From Rhodobiaceae bacterium (GTDB taxonomy: Bacteria; Pseudomonadota; Alphaproteobacteria; Micropepsales; Micropepsaceae), in assembly GCA_009885515.1 (NCBI GenBank), contig VFKO01000149.1, positions 1 to 19,976 on the forward strand: DNA of 19,976 nucleotides. The letters run 5' to 3'. The translations under genes and the position numbers were made by a program. The stretch's first letter is position 1, and every line of letters starts with the position of its first letter. The notes beneath the pieces are model-generated. The model had not been told where the DNA came from, did no database searches, and was given only the letters and a program-made list of their open reading frames with translations. This document shows positions 15,680 through 19,976 of this stretch, piece by piece.

Positions 15680-17125
15680 CTACGCCGAGGCCGCACGCGA
15701 GCGCAGTTCTGCAATTGCCGCTGTGCTGGGCTGCACGCGGGGCATGCGGTTCCAGGCGTCGAGGGCTGAGATTTTGTATGCTTCCGCGAGTGTCGGGTAA
15801 TTGAACGTGTTCTCGACAAAATAGTCGAGTGTGCCTCCCAGATTGAGCACCGCTTGGCCGATATGGATCAACTCGGTCGCGCCTTCACCAACGATATGGA
15901 CACCCAACAGCCGGCGCGTCTCGATGGCAAAAATCATTTTCATGAAACCGGAACTCAAGCCCATGATGTGGCCGCGCGAGGTTTCGCGGAAACGCGCGAC
16001 ACCGCACTCGAACGGGATCTTGCGCTCGCGGGCTTGCTCTTCGGTCATGCCGATGGTTGAAATCTCGGGGACCGAATAAATGCCATAAGGGAAGAACTCG
16101 GGCGCCGCATGCGCGCTTTCTCCGAACGCATGACAGGCCGCCATCCGGCCCTGCTCCATCGAGGCCGACGCCAGGCTGGGGAAACCGATAATATCACCCA
16201 CGGCATAGATGTGCGGCACCGCCGTTTGATACGTCGTTTTGTCAACCGTCAGGCGGCCGCGCTTATCGCATGCGAGCCCCACCGCTTGGAGATTGAGAGC
16301 CTCGGTTGCACCCTGGCGGCCGGCGGCAAACAATACCATCTCGGAGCGAATCTGGCGCCCATCCTCCAGATAGACGATGCAAGACTCAGGTCCCAACCGC
16401 TCGATGCGGGTCATGGTGCTTTTCATGCGCAACGTCATGCCGCGATCGCGCAGATCGTGCACGAACTCGTCGATAAGTTCCTGATCGACAAAGGGCAAGA
16501 TCGAGGATGCGGGATCGACCACGGTGACTTTGACGTCGAGCGCCGAAAAAATCGTCGCATACTCTATGCCAATGACGCCGGCGCCGATCACAGTCAGGCT
16601 GCGTGGCAAGCGATTGATATCCAATATTTCATCAGGATCGACGATGGCCTCGCCGTCGAAGGGCACGTCACGTGGCCGATGCGGTATGGTGCCGACGGCC
16701 AGGATGAAGCGGTCAGCTGAAAACTGCTCGACCTTGCCGTTGCCGGCCGTCACGGTGATGCGATGCGGATCGACAAAACTTGCGGTACCCGTTGCGCGCT
16801 GCACCATATTGCGGGTGAACTGATGTTCCAGGATCTCGACTTCGTGGTCGAGCGTGATTGACAAGCGGCGCTTCAAGTCGTCAGCCGAGATATCGTGTTT
16901 GACGCGATAAGCACGGCCATAGAACCCGCGCTCGCGCCAGCCGGAAAGATTGAGTACGGTTTCGCGCAGAGTTTTGGAGGGAATCGTTCCCGTATGCACA
17001 CACACGCCGCCCACGCGCTGACCGCGCTCCACGACGAGCACCTTCTTTTTGCTTTTCGCCGCTTGAATGGCCGCGCGCCGCCCTGCCGGACCGCTGCCGA
17101 TAACGATGAGATCGTAGTGTGACAT
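15680..17125 (-). CDS. sthA: Soluble pyridine nucleotide transhydrogenase
   Basis: A 481-residue flavoprotein of the pyridine nucleotide-disulfide reductase family. FAD binding is GSGPAG (10-15), and a second dinucleotide site is VIGAGVIGIEYA. In VCVHTGTIPSK the first active-site cysteine is present (Cys42), but the second is Thr47. The C-terminal base motif reads NYPTLAEAY, with Tyr in place of the His found in lipoamide dehydrogenase. Both changes are features of SthA, which passes hydride between NADPH and NAD without a redox disulfide. The frame runs on to 17251, but MSHYDLIVIGSGPAG at 17125 is the natural start and has a GGGGG stretch just upstream. It abuts the convergent Mrr gene. The 5' leader contains a small GCCCC/GGGGC stem (17142-17160). 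Confidence 0.93.
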   Translation of the reverse strand: MSHYDLIVIGSGPAGRRAAIQAAKSKKKVLVVERGQRVGGVCVHTGTIPSKTLRETVLNLSGWRERGFYGRAYRVKHDISADDLKRRLSITLDHEVEILEHQFTRNMVQRATGTASFVDPHRITVTAGNGKVEQFSADRFILAVGTIPHRPRDVPFDGEAIVDPDEILDINRLPRSLTVIGAGVIGIEYATIFSALDVKVTVVDPASSILPFVDQELIDEFVHDLRDRGMTLRMKSTMTRIERLGPESCIVYLEDGRQIRSEMVLFAAGRQGATEALNLQAVGLACDKRGRLTVDKTTYQTAVPHIYAVGDIIGFPSLASASMEQGRMAACHAFGESAHAAPEFFPYGIYSVPEISTIGMTEEQARERKIPFECGVARFRETSRGHIMGLSSGFMKMIFAIETRRLLGVHIVGEGATELIHIGQAVLNLGGTLDYFVENTFNYPTLAEAYKISALDAWNRMPRVQPSTAAIAELRSRAASA

Positions 17126-17306
17126 GTGCCCCCGTGCGCGCGCCCCGTAAACCTTGGGGCAGTATGCACTGCGGTTCCTCGCCATCGGATTAACCGGCTT
17201 TGCATTTGCCCATTCGCCAAAACTGTGGAACTCGCCGATAGCGCGGCTCACTTCGTATGGTTAGCAATTCGTTTTGGTGTCCGTCCCTTTTCTTTCCAGA
17301 TTTTTC

Positions 17307-17351
17307 GGGGACAGACGACAGATCTTCTGTCTTCCTCCGCTTGCGGGCGCA
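17307..17351. repeat. Repeat part 1, compact copy
   Basis: A 45-base unit beginning GGGGACAG. It is about 85% identical to 18678-18723, with 16 consecutive identical bases TTCTGTCTTCCTCCGC (17325-17340). This copy also contains a small perfect hairpin GACAGA-TCT-TCTGTC (17317-17331). Confidence 0.8.
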
Positions 17352-17374
17352 GGGACTTCCCCCGCAAGCGGGGG
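17334..17374. repeat. Inverted repeat (REP-like hairpin)
   Basis: CCGCTTGCGGG (17337-17347) pairs with CCCGCAAGCGG (17361-17371). The stem extends outward by one T-G pair and two C-G pairs, with a 13-base loop. Palindromes of this composition are frequent between genes in alphaproteobacteria. There is no T tract beside it, so it is more like a REP element than an intrinsic terminator. Confidence 0.75.
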
Positions 17375-17382
17375 CAGAGACC
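17359..17382. repeat. Repeat part 2, compact copy
   Basis: A 24-base unit identical to 18921-18944 except for one C/T difference. It begins with a run of C, continues GCAAGC and a run of G, and ends CAGAGACC. It can fold into a tight hairpin of its own. Here it lies 7 bases after part 1. Confidence 0.85.
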
Positions 17383-17549
17383 TAAGAAGAATTGGCAGCA
17401 CACGAAGAAAAAGGGGGTCAAATGCTTCCGGCTTAATGCCAACATGGTTCGCTAGACTTTCATCGTTGTGGACTTGCACCACCTACGCCTTGCTGGCCTC
17501 CCGGCGCGCCTGAGCCTACTATTCTTGAGAATATTGAGCAGACTCACGC

Positions 17550-18146
17550 TCAAGGGGTGTCTGGCCGGTCGCGCTGTACCTGCCGGAGATAATCGTCAAT
17601 TGTACCGCCCGCCAGAGGCTTAATCATTACGCGCACCGTGTTCGTGAGCTGGCCCATTTCAATCCCGGTGCGCCGGCGCACCTCTTGGAAACCGGCAGCC
17701 TTCCAAAAGCGTTCAGATCGTTCATTGCCGAGGACGACGCCAAGGCGAAACCAGGTTGCACCGTTCGACGCGCTCCATTCCTCAATGTCGCGATAGAGCG
17801 CTTGTGCGTCGCCATTGCCGTGGCGATTGGTGGCAACGATGAACAACCCGATATGCCAGACACCGGGTGCGAGAAGGTTCGAGGTGATGTTGGCCATCGC
17901 AGCGAGCGAGGCGTTCACTTCTTGCCAGGCCAGGCGAGTTTGTTTGGTAAAACTCCAGCCGGGAGGCAGTGCCTCCACAATCTCTTCATTGGCCTCATTC
18001 GGCTGAGCGACCTGCCCATGTACGGCCAAAAAGTAAGCGGGGTTGTCGTTGAAAAACTGCTGCAAGCGCGGTGCGTGCTGCGACGTCAGCTCAAAAACTG
18101 AGAGTCCGGGAACCGAACAGCTGGGAAGAGCATTTGCGTGAGTCAT
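17550..18146 (-). CDS. GNAT family N-acetyltransferase
   Basis: A 198-residue protein whose C-terminal half is a GNAT acetyl-CoA binding domain: GLFIVATNRHGNGDAQALY carries the RxxGxG/A-type pyrophosphate loop (RHGNGDA), and NERSERFWKAAGFQEV is the typical last helix and strand. The acceptor is unknown. The open frame permits an ATG at 18164, but no ribosome site precedes it. ATG at 18146 has AAGG shortly upstream and is preferred. On the minus strand, TTGATG (18244-18249) and CATGAT (18221-18226) with 17-base spacing form a weak promoter candidate. Both neighbouring intergenic regions carry repeats, so the gene could sit in a more variable segment, but nothing in its codon use is clearly foreign. 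Confidence 0.85.
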   Translation of the reverse strand: MTHANALPSCSVPGLSVFELTSQHAPRLQQFFNDNPAYFLAVHGQVAQPNEANEEIVEALPPGWSFTKQTRLAWQEVNASLAAMANITSNLLAPGVWHIGLFIVATNRHGNGDAQALYRDIEEWSASNGATWFRLGVVLGNERSERFWKAAGFQEVRRRTGIEMGQLTNTVRVMIKPLAGGTIDDYLRQVQRDRPDTP

Positions 18147-18311
18147 CCGCCTTGCATAAAGCAAAATTTGGCAGCGAGTCCAAGCGCTGGCCTAATATTG
18201 ACTTGTGCCAAATTCGATAAATCATGTGAAGGAGTCGGTGTCACATCAAGTTTCGCGCGCGCTTCGTCTGGGATCTCTCTCTGGTCACCGGATACCGCGG
18301 CGAATTTTTGC

Positions 18312-18339
18312 TTGCAATCGAACGAGTAAGTTCTATATT
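18312..18339 (+). promoter_or_regulatory. Candidate sigma-70 promoter under LexA box
   Basis: TTGCAA (18312-18317), 16 bases, then TATATT (18334-18339), which matches the -10 consensus at five of six positions. The -10 falls inside the GTTC-N7-GTTC site, so a bound repressor would block it. Transcription would run rightward from about 18347 into the short open frame and the TGTTACGC cluster. Confidence 0.5.
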
Positions 18340-18344
18340 CGTTC
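18330..18344 (+). promoter_or_regulatory. Candidate SOS box (alphaproteobacterial LexA operator)
   Basis: An exact GTTC-N7-GTTC with the AT-rich spacer TATATTC, the tandem form bound by LexA in alphaproteobacteria. By chance an exact match is expected roughly 0.6 times per 20 kb on both strands, so the motif alone is weak. Its placement over a good -10 in a gene-poor region strengthens it. Confidence 0.55.
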
Positions 18345-18399
18345 TATTCGATCAGGCGCGCCAGTTGCATGGCTGTCCGCTGCGACTTGAGATTTGAAT

Positions 18400-18609
18400 A
18401 TGAATTTGGAATCTGTTCCGGCTTCGGTGCGGGAATACGAGCGCAAACGCTTGCGCCCTTGTCCTGCGCCACCGGCCCTGATCTGTGCCTCTGAAATCTG
18501 TTGCGGTTTTGCTACGCGATGTTACGCTTTTGTTACGCAAAAAATGGCGCTCAGCCGCCAATGTTACGCTGTTACGCCTGGGGTCACTTTGGTTGAAATT
18601 GACGTTTGA
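18400..18609 (+). CDS. Doubtful small open reading frame, unrecognised
   Basis: A 69-codon frame starting at ATG 18400 (TTG at 18394 is also possible), about 50 bases after the predicted start of the LexA-type promoter. The product begins MNLESVPASVREYERKRLRP, is rich in Cys, Arg and Pro, and has no membrane segment or motif that I recognise. The ribosome site is weak (GAG 8 bases upstream). The first 30 codons could be coding, but the second half simply translates the TGTTACGC repeats, and third positions show little GC bias, unlike the confident genes. It may be a real SOS-controlled peptide, a gene remnant or chance. Confidence 0.25.
   Translation: MNLESVPASVREYERKRLRPCPAPPALICASEICCGFATRCYAFVTQKMALSRQCYAVTPGVTLVEIDV
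18511..18577 (+). repeat. Cluster of TGTTACGC-type direct repeats around a hairpin
   Basis: Four exact TGTTACGC units (18520-18527, 18531-18538, 18562-18569, 18570-18577) and one variant GCTACGC (18511-18517), all in the same orientation. Between the second and third exact units is a hairpin, TGGCG (18545-18549) with CGCCA (18556-18560), preceded by a run of A. Same-direction iteration on DNA of otherwise mixed composition suggests binding sites for a protein; no known site is matched. Confidence 0.7.
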
Positions 18610-18677
18610 GTTTCAGTAGCTTTCGGGGATTTGAGCCAAATTTTTCCTAGGCGGCCATCGGCGCCTTGACAAGAATT

Positions 18678-18723
18678 GGGGACAGCACACCAGTTTTTCT
18701 GTCTTCCTCCGCGTGCGGGGGCA
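18678..18723. repeat. Repeat part 1, expanded copy
   Basis: A 46-base unit about 85% identical to 17307-17351, starting GGGGACAG and containing TTCTGTCTTCCTCCGC (18697-18712). It is the left boundary of the expanded element; part 2 follows 197 bases later. Confidence 0.8.
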
Positions 18724-18811
18724 AGTGGCTGCGCCGGCCGAAGCCCCTTGGCGGAGGCGGGCCGCAGACGATGGGGGGACACTGCGCTGGAGAGGAGGAA
18801 AGTGGTTCACA

Positions 18812-18877
18812 CGAAGACACGAGAACGCGACAGGAAGGTAAGGTTGGGCTTTGCTTCTTCGCACTTTCGCGGCTTCG
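18812..18877. repeat. Imperfect long inverted repeat inside the expanded element
   Basis: Arms of 19 bases (18812-18830 and 18859-18877) pair at 14 of 19 positions, with conserved CGAAG and GCGA ends and a 28-base loop. The left side contains CACACGAAGACACGAG, and CACACGAAGA also occurs at 17399-17408 beyond the compact copy. Its appearance recalls CACGAAGACACGA-type intergenic repeats found in other bacteria, which is recollection and not a search result. Confidence 0.6.
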
Positions 18878-18920
18878 CGAGAGTCCGTTTTTGCTTTGCT
18901 GTGCGTTGAAAGACCCCCAT

Positions 18921-18944
18921 CCCCTGCAAGCGGGGGCAGAGACC
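18921..18944. repeat. Repeat part 2, expanded copy
   Basis: A 24-base unit differing from 17359-17382 at one position. It closes the expanded element that starts at 18678. Confidence 0.85.
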
Positions 18945-19283
18945 AGATATTTAGAGTGCGTTTTCTTATTTTGACCCGGACATGACGAGCGTTGAGGGGC
19001 GGTCTGACCGTTGGTATGATACAGGCACAATTTTGGTGCTTGCATGTTGCTTTTGTTCGTGTTATGTTCTGAGCTGCTTTTGTTGCTGCGGCGGCGCTCA
19101 GTGGGCGTCGTTGCCGTCGACATTCTTTGTTGTTCACGGGGCTTTGTTGTTCACGGTGTGGGTGCATCCCCCGCCCGCGTAAATGACCAGCGGTCTGTGA
19201 AACGGAGAAATTCAAACCATAGTCGTCCGTGTCACCGGTCCAGCGAATAAAAGGGAGAAAATAACGGCGTTTTTTGAAAATCA

Positions 19284-19320
19284 TTTCACAAACTGTCACC
19301 AGATGTGACACGCCGTGAAA
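19284..19320 (-). terminator. Nested dyad beyond mfd, possible terminator or operator
   Basis: Outer arms TTTCAC (19284-19289) and GTGAAA (19315-19320) and inner arms TGTCAC (19294-19299) and GTGACA (19305-19310) are separated by symmetric 4-base spacers, with a 5-base centre. On the minus strand it follows the mfd stop by 18 bases and is followed by ATGATTTTC, a poor but present T-rich tail. TGTCACC also recurs at 19230-19236 and 19328-19334, so a protein-binding role is an alternative. Confidence 0.45.
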
Positions 19321-19338
19321 CACACTTGTGTCACCTCG

Positions 19339-19976
19339 TTATGCCGCCAGCTCCGCCAGCTTGGTCAGGGTTTGGGCGGCCCCTACCAACCGTTCTTCGG
19401 GGCTGGGCCAGTCGCGCATGATGACCAGTTTTTGGTCGGGGCGGACTTTGGCGGTTTTGGAATTTGTCGCGATCCAGGCGACGAGTTTCACCGGCTCGGG
19501 AAAGGCATTGTTGCGGAAACTGATGGTGGCGCCTTTGGGACCGGCATCGATTTTCTCGACTTGGGCGATCCGGCAGAGGCGTTTGATCGAAACGATTTTG
19601 AGAAGGGTTTTTGCTTCGTCCGGTAAAGGGCCGAAACGGTCGATCAATTCGGCGGCGAAAGATTCAATGGCCTGCTCGCTGTCGAGGGTGGAAAGACGGC
19701 GGTAGAGGGCCAGGCGCAAATTGAGGTCGGTGACATAACTCTCCGGGATCAAAACGGCCGAGCCCAGGTTGATTTGCGGCGACCAGGTTTCGTCTCGTTC
19801 CGGCAAGGTGCCACGCAGGCTGGCGACAGCTTCTTCCAGCATGTCCTGGTAAAGCTCGATGCCGACTTCGCGGACTTCGCCGGACTGCTCCTCGCCCAGG
19901 AGATTGCCTGCACCGCGTATGTCGAGGTCGTGGCTGGCAAGGGTGAAACCGGCGCCGAGCGAGTCCAATGACTGCA
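19339..19976 (-). CDS. mfd: Transcription-repair coupling factor, C-terminal part
   Basis: The frame is open through the right edge of the window, so this is the last 212 codons of a protein normally about 1,150 residues long; the helicase start lies outside. The visible part begins in the translocation module with SLDSLGAGFTLASHDLDIRG and NLLGEEQSG, diagnostic of Mfd (RecG-like TRG region). It continues through the C-terminal TRCF domain (SYVTDLNLRLALYRRLS, then ELIDRFGPLPDEAKTLL). Mfd removes RNA polymerase stalled at DNA damage and recruits UvrA. The C-terminus ends KLAELAA followed by TAA, with a possible hairpin terminator just downstream. Confidence 0.96.
   Translation of the reverse strand, partial: QSLDSLGAGFTLASHDLDIRGAGNLLGEEQSGEVREVGIELYQDMLEEAVASLRGTLPERDETWSPQINLGSAVLIPESYVTDLNLRLALYRRLSTLDSEQAIESFAAELIDRFGPLPDEAKTLLKIVSIKRLCRIAQVEKIDAGPKGATISFRNNAFPEPVKLVAWIATNSKTAKVRPDQKLVIMRDWPSPEERLVGAAQTLTKLAELAA

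Larger units (their letters stand above)
17126..17549. other. Gene-poor stretch upstream of sthA
   Basis: These 424 bases between the sthA start and the GNAT stop hold no convincing gene. Present are the sthA leader, the compact copy of the two-part repeat (17307-17382) and a small AT-rich dyad, TATTCT-TG-AGAATA, at 17520-17533. Open frames across the region are explained by the repeat and have no ribosome sites. No clear sigma-70 promoter for sthA was recognised. Confidence 0.6.
18147..19338. other. Gene-poor repeat and regulatory region
   Basis: Nearly 1.2 kb between the GNAT and mfd genes lacks a confident gene. In order it holds the GNAT upstream region, a plus-strand promoter with a candidate LexA box (18312-18344), a doubtful short open frame (18400-18609), a TGTTACGC repeat cluster (18511-18577), the expanded two-part repeat (18678-18944) with a long imperfect inverted repeat inside, about 280 bases without recognisable structure (18945-19228), and a dyad just past mfd (19284-19320). 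Confidence 0.7.

Noticed and set aside
17126..17251. A 42-residue N-terminal extension of SthA.
   Set aside because: The FAD-binding motif should lie about 10 residues from the N-terminus, which fits the ATG at 17125 and not the extension.
17126..17455. A 109-codon plus-strand frame in the region upstream of sthA.
   Set aside because: It crosses the repeat hairpin, lacks a ribosome site and has no recognisable protein features.
18511..18577. The TGTTACGC array considered as a CRISPR.
   Set aside because: The units are 8 bases long with irregular spacing from 0 to 23 bases, far from CRISPR repeat and spacer sizes, and no cas gene is near.
18613..19323. A 236-codon minus-strand frame in the gene-poor region before mfd.
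   Set aside because: It translates through the repeat units (giving stretches such as SLPPLAGDGG, a usual by-product of these palindromes), is very basic and has no motif, so it is best explained as chance reading of repeats.
17126..19338. tRNA genes or phage attachment sites near the repeats.
   Set aside because: No cloverleaf with a T-loop consensus, integrase gene or tRNA 3' end duplication was found by eye.

Overview
This 19,976-base window looks like chromosomal DNA from an alphaproteobacterium. Supporting this are the GC-rich, compact gene content, the mixture of CoA, SDR and hydrolase genes, intergenic repeats of the CCGCTTGCGGG type that are frequent in that class, and an exact GTTC-N7-GTTC site, the form of LexA operator known from alphaproteobacteria. 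The order cannot be fixed from the sequence.

Left part (1-9173). The window opens with the 3' end of a plus-strand gene, probably a sulfatase. Everything from 189 to 9173 is then on the minus strand. Reading in the direction of transcription from 9173, the genes are: an alpha-methylacyl-CoA racemase of the CaiB/BaiF family; a histidine phosphatase (1-base TAATG overlap); a lipoprotein-like penicillin-acylase-family Ntn hydrolase; a GH3-family acyl-adenylating enzyme (4-base ATGA overlap with the acylase gene); an amidohydrolase-2 family metalloenzyme; and a small GFA-family zinc protein. This probable transcription unit ends at a perfect 30-base palindromic terminator (1672-1701). A separate large alpha/beta hydrolase follows. 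The combination suggests handling of branched acyl-CoA, acyl-adenylate and amide-bond chemistry, but no substrate can be named.

Middle part (9266-17125). Here are a secreted proline-rich protein of unknown function, an SDR oxidoreductase, a cytoplasmic DsbA/FrnE-like thiol oxidoreductase, an epoxide-hydrolase-like membrane-anchored hydrolase downstream of a YgiQ-type radical SAM protein, a two-TM membrane protein with an Mrr-type nuclease domain, and the soluble transhydrogenase SthA. Most convergent pairs in the window have almost no intergenic space.

Right part (17126-19976). This is the loosest region: a GNAT acetyltransferase flanked by two gene-poor stretches (17126-17549 and about 18147-19338), then the 3' end of mfd. 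The gene-poor stretches hold a two-part repeat in a compact and an expanded form, an imperfect long inverted repeat, a promoter overlapping a candidate SOS box, a cluster of TGTTACGC-type repeats around a hairpin, and a nested dyad just beyond mfd. No tRNA, rRNA, CRISPR array or transposase gene was seen.

The most unusual items are the translationally coupled GH3/penicillin-acylase pair, the LexA-type promoter leading into an uncharacterised repeat-containing short transcript region, and the membrane-anchored Mrr nuclease.
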